Below are positions 9,468 to 18,902 of a stretch of 64,000 nt of DNA, piece by piece (within the stretch, counting starts at the first letter, position 1; each line of letters starts with the position of its first letter). The stretch is from NCBI RefSeq assembly GCF_014201705.1, contig NZ_JACHFA010000002.1, positions 346,674 to 410,673 of the forward strand, in the 5' to 3' direction. This stretch comes from Borreliella spielmanii (GTDB taxonomy: Bacteria; Spirochaetota; Spirochaetia; Borreliales; Borreliaceae). Below the pieces are notes generated by a model that was given only the letters and a program-made list of their open reading frames with translations, made no database searches and was not told where the DNA came from. The translations under genes were made by a program, and so were the position numbers.

Positions 9468-10755
9468 TAAAACATCTGAAGATAGAATTAAAATTTATTT
9501 ATCAAAACTTAGGAAACATAGAAATAAAGTTTTAAGCAAAAAGAGTATTAAAAATATCATTGAAATATCAGATATTTCTGATAATGATATTGAAAATATT
9601 GGACTTCATTTTAGAAGATCTTATGCGAGAGTTAAAAGATTTTTTGATATGGGTAAGATAGATGTTGCTTTTAGAGAGCTTGAATCTATTTATTTTTATT
9701 CTCTTCACGATAAATCAATGTTTAGTTTATTTTTTTTTCTTTTTAAAGAGATTACTGATAAAGTAAATACTAAAGAATCTAAAAAAAAAATGATCCATGT
9801 AAGTTTACAAGCAAAAGAATTTGGGATAAGAAATGATTTAGATTTAATCGACTATTATGAATTTAAAAAATCTAAGAATAGAATGTTAATATTGACTTTG
9901 AGTTCTATTTTGATATTTTTTATTTCTTTGATTACTTACAGATCTTTTAAGAGTTTCGTTAGTGTAAATGGAAATGGTAAAATGGCTTTAAAAGAAAAAT
10001 CTACTCCTTATTCTGTATCACAAGGTCTTCCCCCCATTACTATGGCTACGGATTTAGTAGTCGAAGCCGTCAATCTTATTTCACATCCCAAAGACTCATA
10101 TTATATAGAAATAGAGGATGCTAAAGTTTTAGTTTTTGAAGATGCGCATTTGTATCAGCTTAAAGCTGGAGTTGTATCAACAACACATCCTGTTAAAAAA
10201 ATTTCTTATAAAGTGACAGTTTATGATGATCTTGGTAAATCTGTGTTTAATCAGGTTTTTGCCAAAGAAAGTGATTTTTTTGCGAAATGGGGTAAAAATG
10301 TTTACATTCCAATTGATGTTATATCAAGTATACCAAGAGCTATTGATGTTAATCCTAAAAAAATAGTATTAGATATTATTGAGGTTGATTTTTTTAAGGA
10401 TGTTGATGATAAAATTGGTGTAAATCTTGACTCAGATTCTTTTATATTAAAATTTAAATATATTGGAAATTATTTTAAAAAGTCTTTTGGGATTTGTAAG
10501 GCAAATACCGTGATAGAAGTTTTCAATTCTTCAAAAGATGTTGTTAAAAATTTAGAGATTGAAATTGATTATATTGATAAGGAAGGTAGAATTATTAGGT
10601 CTTTGAGACGCAAATTAATCTCTTCTGCGAATTCTTTTTTAAAATCTAAATCCAAACAGAGTTTTACAATTAGTACGATTTTTCCAAATGAGATTTATCC
10701 TACAATTGAAAATGATTTTTCATCTATTAAAATTTATAATGTGATAATTAAATAG
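9460..10755 (+). CDS. Membrane-anchored protein of unknown function
   Basis: A 431-residue protein with a basic cytoplasmic N-terminal domain of about 140 residues, one membrane helix at about 143-163 (MLILTLSSILIFFISLITY) and a large beta-rich outer part. The layout suggests a sensor or scaffold crossing the inner membrane, but I see no kinase, receiver or enzyme motif. It is coupled to the upstream small gene by an 8-base overlap. The end faces the Lol-like permease gene tail to tail, only 9 bases away and without a clear hairpin. Confidence 0.78.
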   Translation: MNSKTSEDRIKIYLSKLRKHRNKVLSKKSIKNIIEISDISDNDIENIGLHFRRSYARVKRFFDMGKIDVAFRELESIYFYSLHDKSMFSLFFFLFKEITDKVNTKESKKKMIHVSLQAKEFGIRNDLDLIDYYEFKKSKNRMLILTLSSILIFFISLITYRSFKSFVSVNGNGKMALKEKSTPYSVSQGLPPITMATDLVVEAVNLISHPKDSYYIEIEDAKVLVFEDAHLYQLKAGVVSTTHPVKKISYKVTVYDDLGKSVFNQVFAKESDFFAKWGKNVYIPIDVISSIPRAIDVNPKKIVLDIIEVDFFKDVDDKIGVNLDSDSFILKFKYIGNYFKKSFGICKANTVIEVFNSSKDVVKNLEIEIDYIDKEGRIIRSLRRKLISSANSFLKSKSKQSFTISTIFPNEIYPTIENDFSSIKIYNVIIK

Positions 10756-10764
10756 AGCTTTAAA

Positions 10765-12018
10765 CTATCTCAAAATTTCTTTTTCTTTTAGATTTGAGAC
10801 AATGTTAAGCGGAATCATTGTAGTTAAGATGTTTATTAATATATATAAACCAAGAAGTGTTAAGCTAAAGCTCAAGCTTAAATGTATTTGAAATTCAGAT
10901 ACGTAATATTCTGAGTTTAATATTTCAGAATTTTCTTCTCCAAATATTTTTAAAAAAAAGTTTAAAACATTATCAACAAAGTTTATTAAATAAGATATTT
11001 TAAGTGTTAAATAATTTCCAATTATTATTCCAATTCCACAAAAGGTGGTGCTTAATGTGAGTGATATCAAAAGAAATATTATTTTTATGTTTAAATTATT
11101 CATTCCAATTGATTTTAGTATTGCAATTTTCTTTTTATTTTCAAAAATAAGCATTGAAAGGGACGAAGATATATTAATGCTTGCAAATATTATAATCAAA
11201 GCCATAATGAATATTAAAAGTTTTTTACTTATATCTAGATTATTGTATTTATTTAAGTAAAGTTCATAAAATGTTTTTATTTGAAATTCTTGAAATTCAG
11301 TTTTTAAATTCTGTTTCAAAATTTCATTGTTTTTTATGGAATGGAAATTTGTTTTAAGTCCAACTATGTTTTTAGAAAACTTTTTTGACATTAAATTTTC
11401 GTTTTCAAAAGAAATTAACACTAAATTATTATCAATATCCTTTAGTCCGGTTTCAATTATTCCTGAGATATTAAACTTTTTTATTCTTGGCATTATTTTA
11501 TTGTTTTTTGTATTTGGAATCAAAATGTCAATTTTTTCATTGAGATTTAAATTAAGTTTATTTTTTATTTGATTTGAAATGAGTATAGAATCCTTTTTTA
11601 AATTTTTAGTACCTTTTATTAATTTTATTGATTTGTTTTCCAATATGAATTCATTTTCTATTGCTCTTATTAGTACACCTTGTTTTTTATTATTTCCAAT
11701 AATTCCATAAGTTCTTTTCTCAAAAAAATAATTTAAATTCTTGTAATTATATTTTTTTTTAAATGAGATTAATCTATCTTTTAGTTGACGAGTTTTGTTT
11801 ATGTCATTATATTCTATTTGCGTAGAAAATCCTTCACTTTCAATATATTTATTAATAGTAGAAGTCATAATATTACTAGACATATAGTAGACAATAATTA
11901 ATGGGATCATTACTAAACTTAATGATATTCCAGAACCTATTAAAGCTATTTTGTTTGTTGAATTTTTAAAAATTAAATACGCAATTTTTGTAATTTCTGT
12001 TAGTTTTAAAAGCATCAT
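10765..12018 (-). CDS. FtsX/LolE-type ABC permease
   Basis: A 417-residue permease with one N-terminal helix, a periplasmic domain of about 200 residues and three C-terminal helices, the FtsX-like (MacB/LolC/LolE) architecture. It is encoded last in a permease-ATPase-permease cluster and overlaps the ATPase stop by 4 bases. In Gram-negative bacteria LolCDE releases lipoproteins from the inner membrane to LolA. Borrelia depends heavily on surface lipoproteins, so this role is plausible, but I assign it by family and context only. Confidence 0.82.
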   Translation of the reverse strand: MMLLKLTEITKIAYLIFKNSTNKIALIGSGISLSLVMIPLIIVYYMSSNIMTSTINKYIESEGFSTQIEYNDINKTRQLKDRLISFKKKYNYKNLNYFFEKRTYGIIGNNKKQGVLIRAIENEFILENKSIKLIKGTKNLKKDSILISNQIKNKLNLNLNEKIDILIPNTKNNKIMPRIKKFNISGIIETGLKDIDNNLVLISFENENLMSKKFSKNIVGLKTNFHSIKNNEILKQNLKTEFQEFQIKTFYELYLNKYNNLDISKKLLIFIMALIIIFASINISSSLSMLIFENKKKIAILKSIGMNNLNIKIIFLLISLTLSTTFCGIGIIIGNYLTLKISYLINFVDNVLNFFLKIFGEENSEILNSEYYVSEFQIHLSLSFSLTLLGLYILINILTTMIPLNIVSNLKEKEILR

Positions 12019-12707
12019 AGTTTTTTTAATGTCCTATCTTTGAATTCATATTTTGAATCTGCTTTGTTTGCAAATTGAGGGTTATGACTAACTAGTATTA
12101 AGGTTTTTTTAAAATTTTTTGCTGTATTGATAAGAAGATTTTCTACAGTTTTAGCTGTATTTAAGTCTAAATTTCCTGTAGGTTCATCACACAAGATTAT
12201 ATTAGGTTCATTGATTAACGCTCTAGCAATAGCAACCCTTTGCGATTCGCCCCCCGAGAGTTCTGAAGGGTAATGTTTTGCTCTGTTTTCTATTTTTAGT
12301 ATTTTCATTAGATTTAAAGCTTTTTTATTTATTGTTTCTTTTGTTTCTTGTCCTGAGATAATTTTGGGTAAAATTATATTTTCAATTACATTAAACTCAT
12401 TTATTAAATTATAATTTTGGAATACTAAACCTATTTGTTTGTTTTTATACAAACTTAATGTTTTTTCATTAGCATTTTTCAAAAATATTCCACACGATAT
12501 TATTTCTCCAGAATCTATTTTATCAATTCCTGAAATCATATTAAAAAGAGTTGATTTTCCGCAGCCACTTTTTCCTTGGATTGAAATAAATTCACCTTTT
12601 TTTACAGTTAAGTTTAAATTTTCTATTACTTGAATTTTTGTTTTATTTTTTTTGTAGGCTTTGCAAAGATTTTTTATTATTAATATATTTTCCATTTTAA
12701 GATCCAT
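12015..12707 (-). CDS. lolD: ABC transporter ATPase, LolD-like
   Basis: A 230-residue ABC ATPase of the LolD/MacB branch. Walker A is GKSGCGKS (45-52), with a Q-loop at Q97, the signature LSGGESQ (150-156), Walker B ILCDEPTG (171-178) and the switch histidine H208. Two FtsX-type permease genes flank it, overlapping by 10 and 4 bases, which fits LolCDE. The start could be ATG 12707 or the in-frame ATG at 12695, which follows the upstream stop by one base. The longer form is given. Confidence 0.88.
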   Translation of the reverse strand: MDLKMENILIIKNLCKAYKKNKTKIQVIENLNLTVKKGEFISIQGKSGCGKSTLFNMISGIDKIDSGEIISCGIFLKNANEKTLSLYKNKQIGLVFQNYNLINEFNVIENIILPKIISGQETKETINKKALNLMKILKIENRAKHYPSELSGGESQRVAIARALINEPNIILCDEPTGNLDLNTAKTVENLLINTAKNFKKTLILVSHNPQFANKADSKYEFKDRTLKKL

Positions 12708-13950
12708 TTATAGTTTCAATGTTTTTTTGACTTCCAATTTTTTTTGTTGCTTTCATACTTGAATATATTGTAGAAAAGCATGCAAAGCAGAAAGTAAATG
12801 CTAAATCGCTTAAAAATAATTTAGGAGTAATTATATTTTTTACTATTTGTATTTTAATGCTGTCTATTTTTAAATCAAATATTTGGTTTAAAAAATTTAT
12901 TGAAGTATTTACCAGATTGTCAATTATTTTTAAAATTTCATTTATATTCAAAGAAATTGAAATTCCTAGTATCAAACCAATAAGTCCCCCTATGGTGCAG
13001 ATTATTATTGAGTGAATAATAAAAATTTGCTTTATTTTTTTTATTCTAAGGCCCATGGCTAATAGTATTAAAATAGCTTTATTTTTGTTTATTATTATTC
13101 TTTTTTGTAGATAATATGAATTAACGGCAATAACAATAAAAATGCTTGCTAAAATAATTAACATTGTATTTCGTTCTATTTTTAATGTTTTATAGAATTC
13201 TTTATTGTATTCGTTCCAAGTTTTTACTTTGATTTGTGGATTAATAGCTTTGATCTTTTCAATTAATTTGTTGCTTGGATTTAAATTTTTTGTTTTTATT
13301 TGGTAATTAATGCTAGAATTATGTAGAATTTTATTTTTAATAAAATAGTCTATATTCATAAAAATTAAAGCTTCATTTATTTTTGCATAATTACTTTTGA
13401 AAATTGATTTTATTTTAAAGTTTTTTATATCATTTTCTAATGATATAAAGTTTTTTATCTCATCCGTGATTATTAATCCCAGGTAGTCATTTTCGAATAA
13501 GTTGAAATTGTAAGAGAGTACATTTCCGATAATGATTTCATTGTCTTTAAGATCCAGTTCAGTCTTGTCAAGTCCTGTAAATGAAATAAAATTTTGGTCT
13601 TTTTTAAGATCTTTAATATCAATTGCAATGATATTTAAAATAGTTGGATAATAATAATTTTGAATTCCAATGCCTTGTGTTTCGTACATTTTATTTATAT
13701 GGTTTATTCCCTTAATTTTTTTAATTTCTAGGAGTTCTTCTTGTGTAAGTTCATTTTCTATTTTTAAATTCCCACTTTCTACATTTGTAATGCTAAGAAA
13801 AAAATCGTTTTGAAAACCATTCATGATTGATATTGTTAGGATAATTATTATTTCACCTAAAGTAATGCTTAATATTATTACAATTGTAAGAGCTAGGCTA
13901 TTTTTTTCTTCTAATATTAATTTTTTAAGCAAAAAATTTTTTATACCCAT
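12697..13950 (-). CDS. FtsX/LolC-type ABC permease
   Basis: A 417-residue permease with the same layout as the gene after the ATPase: an N-terminal helix near 20-43, a periplasmic domain, then three helices from about 255 on. The two permeases are only distantly alike, as expected for LolC and LolE. The ATG directly follows the stop of the upstream repeat protein gene (TAAATG), so translation is probably coupled. The complex would be a heterodimer of the two permeases with two LolD-like ATPases. Confidence 0.82.
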   Translation of the reverse strand: MGIKNFLLKKLILEEKNSLALTIVIILSITLGEIIIILTISIMNGFQNDFFLSITNVESGNLKIENELTQEELLEIKKIKGINHINKMYETQGIGIQNYYYPTILNIIAIDIKDLKKDQNFISFTGLDKTELDLKDNEIIIGNVLSYNFNLFENDYLGLIITDEIKNFISLENDIKNFKIKSIFKSNYAKINEALIFMNIDYFIKNKILHNSSINYQIKTKNLNPSNKLIEKIKAINPQIKVKTWNEYNKEFYKTLKIERNTMLIILASIFIVIAVNSYYLQKRIIINKNKAILILLAMGLRIKKIKQIFIIHSIIICTIGGLIGLILGISISLNINEILKIIDNLVNTSINFLNQIFDLKIDSIKIQIVKNIITPKLFLSDLAFTFCFACFSTIYSSMKATKKIGSQKNIETINGS

Positions 13951-14979
13951 TTAATTTGTTCCTATTGGTTTTTCTTCGGTGACTTTCCCATTTTTGTGTT
14001 TTACTCTAAGAGCAGGTTTTTTATTGTAGTATATTTCTTCTTCATATTCATTATCGTTGTGGTATTCGGTTTTTAGATAAATTATATCGTTTTCATAAAT
14101 TTTTTTGCTTTTTAATTGATTGTCTTGGCTATATTCATATTCAATTTTAGTATTGGTATATTTGTCTTTATCCTTTTCTTTAATGTTTTGAAGAATTATC
14201 ATATCAGATGAGTTGTATTGAAAATCATTTATTTTTATAAGTTCATTATTTTTATATATTTCTTCTTTAATTAAATTGTTTCCTTGATAGGTAGATATGA
14301 TTTTTGTATTTTCTTCTTCAAAAATATTTACTGTTTTTTGTTCATCTAGATATTGGTTTTTTTCTTTAGATTTTATTTTATTATTAACAATGATTGTACT
14401 GTCTAAATTTCTTTTTTTGTCGTCATATTTTATTACTTTTGTTGTTAATTTTTTAATGTCAAAATATGTAGATTTTATGTCGCCATTAATTCCATAGTTC
14501 CAAATTTGAAAATCCGATCCTGTTATTTTTAGCAATTTACCATTTTCATCTTTAAAATAATATATTGATTTTGGTTTTTGGTTTTTGGTTTTTAAATTTT
14601 TGGATATTAAGTTGCCGTTTTCATAAAAGTAATTTACTGTTTCAAGAATTTTTCCTTTATTGTCATATTCAATTTCTTGTATTTTATTATTTAAATTGTC
14701 GTAAATTTCTTCTTTTATTTTTGTATCTTTTGTATCATAATATGTGATTTTTCTTGTGTTTTCTATGATTTGAATTGTCTTGTATTTTATTAAATTAGTT
14801 TCTTTATATAAGTAGAATTTTTCGATATCATCAATAAAATGATACTCAATGTAAAATCCGGTTTTGGGGGTTTCGGTTAATTTTTGGTATTTATTAAAAA
14901 ATGCATCAGATGCAAAATAGCTTTTTGAATAAATAATTTGTGGTATAAATAGAAGAAGTATTAATTGGTTTTTTTTCAT
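13951..14979 (-). CDS. Secreted protein with YwqK/MORN-like repeats
   Basis: A 342-residue protein with a signal peptide (LILLLFIPQIIYSKS) and many short beta repeats of the form Y-x-x-N/D-G-x-L/I, for example around 105-150 (YDNKGKILETVNYFYENGNL) and 245-310. Such repeats occur in MORN-like and YwqK antitoxin-like proteins. The protein is rich in Lys, Asn and Glu. It overlaps ftsY by 4 bases and abuts the Lol permease gene, so it is made together with the secretion machinery. A role in envelope or lipoprotein handling is inference only. Confidence 0.75.
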   Translation of the reverse strand: MKKNQLILLLFIPQIIYSKSYFASDAFFNKYQKLTETPKTGFYIEYHFIDDIEKFYLYKETNLIKYKTIQIIENTRKITYYDTKDTKIKEEIYDNLNNKIQEIEYDNKGKILETVNYFYENGNLISKNLKTKNQKPKSIYYFKDENGKLLKITGSDFQIWNYGINGDIKSTYFDIKKLTTKVIKYDDKKRNLDSTIIVNNKIKSKEKNQYLDEQKTVNIFEEENTKIISTYQGNNLIKEEIYKNNELIKINDFQYNSSDMIILQNIKEKDKDKYTNTKIEYEYSQDNQLKSKKIYENDIIYLKTEYHNDNEYEEEIYYNKKPALRVKHKNGKVTEEKPIGTN

Positions 14980-15821
14980 AGCAATTTATTAAGATATTCA
15001 TTGATATCAAATTCTTTAATGTCTTCTAGTTTTTCTCCAAATGTAGTAAAGTATATAGGTTTTTCAAGAATTTTTGAAATATTTATTATTGTACCTGCTC
15101 TGGAGGATGAATCAAGTTTGGTGATTATTATTCCGTCTATTTCTATTGATTTATTAAAAATTTCTGCTTGGCTATTTGTATTTTTTCCAATAGTAGAATC
15201 GATTACAAGTATTTTTTGATAATTTATATTGGTATTTTTTACTTGCTTTAATATTACATTGTTTATTTTTTGAAGCTCTTTTATTAAATTTTCTTTATTT
15301 TGCAATCTTCCAGCTGTGTCAATGATTAATGCATCGTAATTTTTAAGCTTAGCGCTTGAGATGCTGTCGAATATCACAGCTGATGGATCGCTTCCTTGGT
15401 TTTGAGATATTATTTTTACTCCGATTTGTTCCCCATAAATTTTCATTTGTTCAATTGCGGCTGCTCTGAATGTATCAGCAGCTGATATTAATATATTTTT
15501 ACCTTCATTTTTTAATTTATTTGCTAGTTTTGCTATGCTTGATGTTTTTCCAATCCCATTTATGCCAACTATTAACAAAATGTTTAATTTATTATTTTCT
15601 AGAGTAAATTTTTTTGTGTTGATATAATCACTTAAAAGTTCTTTTAGTTTTTCAATAATAGTTTTTTCGGTTTTATTTTTTTCTTTTGTTAATTTGTTTA
15701 TTATTTCTATTACAATCTCATTATTAATGTCTGATTCTAATAAAATGTCTTCTAAATTTTCAAGAATGTTTTCTTGTTCTCTGCTTTTAAATAAATTTTT
15801 TATTTTTTCAAAAATGCCCAA
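14976..15821 (-). CDS. ftsY: Signal recognition particle receptor FtsY
   Basis: The membrane-bound SRP receptor GTPase for co-translational insertion. The 281 residues contain the N domain (1-75) and the G domain: GINGIGKT (86-93), DTFRAAA (116-122), DTAGR (168-172) and TKLD (234-237), and end with the usual FGEKLEDIKEFD segment. The acidic A domain found in E. coli is absent. The start is TTG with GGGAG 9 bases upstream. The stop overlaps the next gene as ATGA. Confidence 0.95.
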   Translation of the reverse strand: MGIFEKIKNLFKSREQENILENLEDILLESDINNEIVIEIINKLTKEKNKTEKTIIEKLKELLSDYINTKKFTLENNKLNILLIVGINGIGKTSSIAKLANKLKNEGKNILISAADTFRAAAIEQMKIYGEQIGVKIISQNQGSDPSAVIFDSISSAKLKNYDALIIDTAGRLQNKENLIKELQKINNVILKQVKNTNINYQKILVIDSTIGKNTNSQAEIFNKSIEIDGIIITKLDSSSRAGTIINISKILEKPIYFTTFGEKLEDIKEFDINEYLNKLL

Positions 15822-15857
15822 AAGTTTGTTCTCCCATTTTATTTCTAATTGCTAAAT

Positions 15858-17267
15858 CTATTCTCCCAGATTTGCTTCTTTAATATATTCTACCAAATGA
15901 GTTATTAATGAAATAAAGCTACCAATAGTTAAAGTGATGCCTGTTCCAAATAGAAATGTTGCAGTCATTTGTTCTGCTTTTGCCACATAAACATCTTCAG
16001 CTGTTAATTTTTTATTGATAAAGTGATTGCCAGTTATTTTATAAAGTGCTTCTGCATTGTTAAGTAATGTTCCTGCAAAAATGGTTCCTATTGTGCTTAA
16101 TGTGAAAACAGCCAAATTAACATAAAATTTATCTCTTGTATTGCTAAGTCTATTTTTACTAGTCTTTATCATTTCTATTTCTACTTGATCTTCTTCTTTA
16201 TTTATTAACTTGAATTTATCTTTATATCCTTCAGATTTAAGCAAAATGATGTCTTGATTTTCTGGTTTTTCAATTTCAATTGGGGTTTCTCCCATAAATA
16301 TGCCTTTTTTGAAAACTTTAGATTTTACATTGCTTGTAATCTCTACTTTTTTAGAGATTGTTCTTTTTAGGTCAATATTTAATGTTATTGAATCTGCATT
16401 TTTTACCTTTTTTTTAATAGAGTAGTTTTCGAAATTTGTACTTGTGATTTGTATTTCAATTTCTTTGTTTGGTATTTTAGAAATATCAAAAATATTATCG
16501 TAATAGATTCCTTTTGAAACAAATTTTTCATTAATATAGATTTTTGCATCTGGATTGTTTTTGACATTAATATTGATTTTTAAAAATTCTCTACCTAGTA
16601 TTTCTTTTAAACTATGTGTTGTTATTGTTTCTGCAATTTCATTAACAGAAGATGATGTTTTAAATACTGCTTTTTTACTCTCAATTTTCTCAGGAGTGAT
16701 GTTGCTAATTTCTAGCAAATAATAATTTTCTATTTTTTTTAGTTCAATATAGTTAATAAAAAATAATTCTTCTCTTATGCAAAATTCTTTATTTAAATTT
16801 GAGATGTTTGTTTGTTCTTCGATTTTTTTATATTTTACTTTTAATTTCTTTAAATTGTGAAAATATTCAGCAAATCTTTTTTTTTTGCTGTTAATATTTT
16901 GAATGTTTTTTTTAAGCGCATCAATTTTGGTTTTGGTGTCATGCTTTTCTTTTGCGGTTATTATGTTTTGAAGTTTTTTTTTATCCATTTCTTTTTTTAA
17001 TTTGCTAATTTCAAGTTCTGTTTTTATTATATCTTGATTTATGTAAATATCTTCAATAATATTCTTGTCATCATTGGTTACAATATGTTCTGTTATTTTG
17101 TTATAGATTTTGTCCAATTGTTTTTCAATTCCCTTTTTAAGGTCAATATTTTCTTTTTTTGTATTAATGATATAGGAAAAGTTGTATTCGATATTACTTT
17201 GAGAATGTATTTTGTATATTGTAAATATTAGCAGCGGTATTACTAGTGTTAGTTTAAGCTTTTCCAT
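15858..17267 (-). CDS. Membrane protein with coiled coil and PEGA-type domains
   Basis: A 469-residue protein with an N-terminal hydrophobic segment (LTLVIPLLIFTIY), a long Lys/Glu-rich coiled coil at about 80-165, then two PEGA-like beta modules (about 240-300 and 310-365; note KIYINEKFVSKG and KGIFMGETPIEIEKP). Two further hydrophobic segments lie near the C-terminus (about 375-395 and 430-455). PEGA modules often sit on the outer face and bind cell wall or surface partners. The first 19 bases overlap the end of prfB. Confidence 0.78.
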   Translation of the reverse strand: MEKLKLTLVIPLLIFTIYKIHSQSNIEYNFSYIINTKKENIDLKKGIEKQLDKIYNKITEHIVTNDDKNIIEDIYINQDIIKTELEISKLKKEMDKKKLQNIITAKEKHDTKTKIDALKKNIQNINSKKKRFAEYFHNLKKLKVKYKKIEEQTNISNLNKEFCIREELFFINYIELKKIENYYLLEISNITPEKIESKKAVFKTSSSVNEIAETITTHSLKEILGREFLKININVKNNPDAKIYINEKFVSKGIYYDNIFDISKIPNKEIEIQITSTNFENYSIKKKVKNADSITLNIDLKRTISKKVEITSNVKSKVFKKGIFMGETPIEIEKPENQDIILLKSEGYKDKFKLINKEEDQVEIEMIKTSKNRLSNTRDKFYVNLAVFTLSTIGTIFAGTLLNNAEALYKITGNHFINKKLTAEDVYVAKAEQMTATFLFGTGITLTIGSFISLITHLVEYIKEANLGE

Positions 17268-18326
17268 TTTAAATACTCTTCTATGAAATTATCTATATTA
17301 CCATCCATAACTGAAGTGGTGTTTGAATTTTCAAATTTTGTTCTGTGATCTTTTACTAAATTGTAAGGTTGAAATACGTAAGATCTTATTTGGTTGCCCC
17401 AAGAAATTTCTTTTTTTGTGTCTTGCTTGGATTTGTTTTTTTCATCCTCTTTATTCTTATAGTATTCGTAAAGTCTTGATTTTAAAACTTTCATTGCCAT
17501 GTCTTTGTTTTTGTGTTGACTTCGGTCGCTTTGGGATTGAGTTACTATTCCTGTTTCAATGTGAGTTATTCTTACAGCAGAAGATGTTTTGTTGACGTGT
17601 TGTCCTCCGGCTCCTGATGCTCTGTATGTATCAATTCTTATATCTTCTGGTTTGATTATTATTTCTATTTTTTCGTCAATAACAGGGTCAACAAATACTG
17701 AGGCAAAAGAGGTATGTCTTTTTTTAGCAGCATCAAACGGAGAAATTCTTATAAGACGATGTATTCCGACCTCACTTTTTAACAGCCCATAGGCGTACTC
17801 GCCTTTAATTTCTATTGTAACAGATTTGATTCCACCTTCTGCTTCAAGCAGATCAATAAGTTCTGTTTTGTATTTTTTCCTCTCAGCATATCTTGAATAC
17901 ATTCTGTAAAGCATTGCAACCCAATCACATGCTTCAGTGCCTCCAGCGCCAGAATGAATAGTTAAAAAAGCTCCGTTTGCGTCAAGCTCTTCTTTAAAGT
18001 AAGAAATTGTTAGTAAATCTTTGTATTGTTTTTCAAGCACATTAAATTCGATTTCCAAGCTGTTAATATCTTTTTCATTTTCAATAATTTCACAAAGATC
18101 ATCCAAGTCTTTGATTTTGTTGATTAGCTCTACCCACGGATCAACTTTGTTTTTTAAAATGCTTTGAGCTTTGATAACTTCTTGAGCTTTTTTAGGATCA
18201 TTCCAAAAATTTTTTTGGTTTATTTCTTTTTCATATTTTTCGATTTTAGCTTGAATTTCTTTTTTGTCAAAGCTTCCTCCAAATGTCTTCGGCTTGCTCA
18301 AGCAGTATATTTATTTTTTCTTTCAT
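17249..18326 (-). CDS. prfB: Peptide chain release factor 2, made by programmed +1 frameshift
   Basis: RF2 ends translation at UAA and UGA. The main frame holds the SPF codon-recognition tripeptide (RISPFDAAKKRH) and the GGQ catalytic motif (GAGGQHVNKT). The true start is ATG 18326 in another frame, which encodes MKEKINILLEQAEDIWRKL and then meets TGA at 18269-18267. A +1 shift at CTT TGA C joins it to DKKEIQAK, giving about 358 residues with a normal RF2 N-terminus. A TTG at 18301 in the main frame would give an unnatural N-terminus and is not used here. The level of RF2 itself should control the shift. Confidence 0.95.
18266..18281 (-). promoter_or_regulatory. prfB programmed +1 frameshift site
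   Basis: Reading the minus strand, TGGAGG, AAG, CTT, TGA, C places a Shine-Dalgarno-like GGAGG 3 bases before the CTT slippery codon, followed by the in-frame TGA and C. This is the same arrangement as in E. coli prfB (SD, 3 bases, CUU UGA C). The ribosome slips from CUU to UUU when RF2 is scarce. Confidence 0.95.
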
Positions 18327-18344
18327 TTTTATTTCTCGCTAGTA

Positions 18345-18902
18345 TTAATTGTATATTAATATAATTATATTTGGAATTAAAGATAAAATAAACATTATAA
18401 AAAAATATATTGGTTCATTTTCTAATATTTTGATTTTTGGGTTTTTATCAAAGTTTTTTTTTATTGCTGTTATTAATATTAAAGCTATTAGTATGCCAAG
18501 TGCGGACAGAATAAGTATTTCTAATCCTTCAAAAAATCCGTTGTTTTTATCAAGTGCAAAAAATGTTATTGCAATTAAGCTGCTGTTTGAAAGCATAAAA
18601 TCGTTTGAATAATTTGATTTTTTATTGTAAACAATAAATATATCATTTAAAACTTTAAATAATAATATCAACATGTAAATTAAAGTTGTATAAAAAATTG
18701 GCATTAAGAACAATAAATTGTTATTTGCAAGTAGTTTATAAAAATAAAATGACATTGAATATATTAACAAAGAGGCAACCGTTATTGTAACATATTTTCT
18801 TATCAATATTGCATTATTTTTTATTTTTATATCCTCAAATCCAACAAAGTGTATTAAGGTTAGGTTGTTAATAATCAAGCATGTGATCAAATCATTAGTC
18901 AT
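18345..18902 (-). CDS. RnfA/RnfE-like membrane protein without Fe-S cysteines
   Basis: A 185-residue polytopic protein with about six helices. By eye it aligns with RnfA over its length: IINNLTLIHFVGF matches the NNFVLVKFLGLCP region and FMLSNSSLIAIT matches LITTNCAVLGVA. In Rnf/Nqr these two regions carry the cysteines that hold a [2Fe-2S] cluster inside the membrane. Here they read GFED and NSS, so both cysteines are missing. The ATG overlaps the stop of the RnfC-RnfD-like gene (ATGA), and prfB follows after 18 bases. RnfA and RnfE are paralogs and I cannot say which this is. Confidence 0.78.
   Translation of the reverse strand: MTNDLITCLIINNLTLIHFVGFEDIKIKNNAILIRKYVTITVASLLIYSMSFYFYKLLANNNLLFLMPIFYTTLIYMLILLFKVLNDIFIVYNKKSNYSNDFMLSNSSLIAITFFALDKNNGFFEGLEILILSALGILIALILITAIKKNFDKNPKIKILENEPIYFFIMFILSLIPNIIILIYN

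Noticed and set aside
9781..9790. A10 run in the 431-residue orphan gene as a phase-variation site
   Set aside because: A and T runs of this length are expected in such AT-rich DNA, and lysine codons explain it.
18299..18301. TTG start for prfB in the main frame
   Set aside because: It gives an N-terminus unlike any RF2, while the upstream ATG plus the classic CTT TGA C frameshift gives the normal one.
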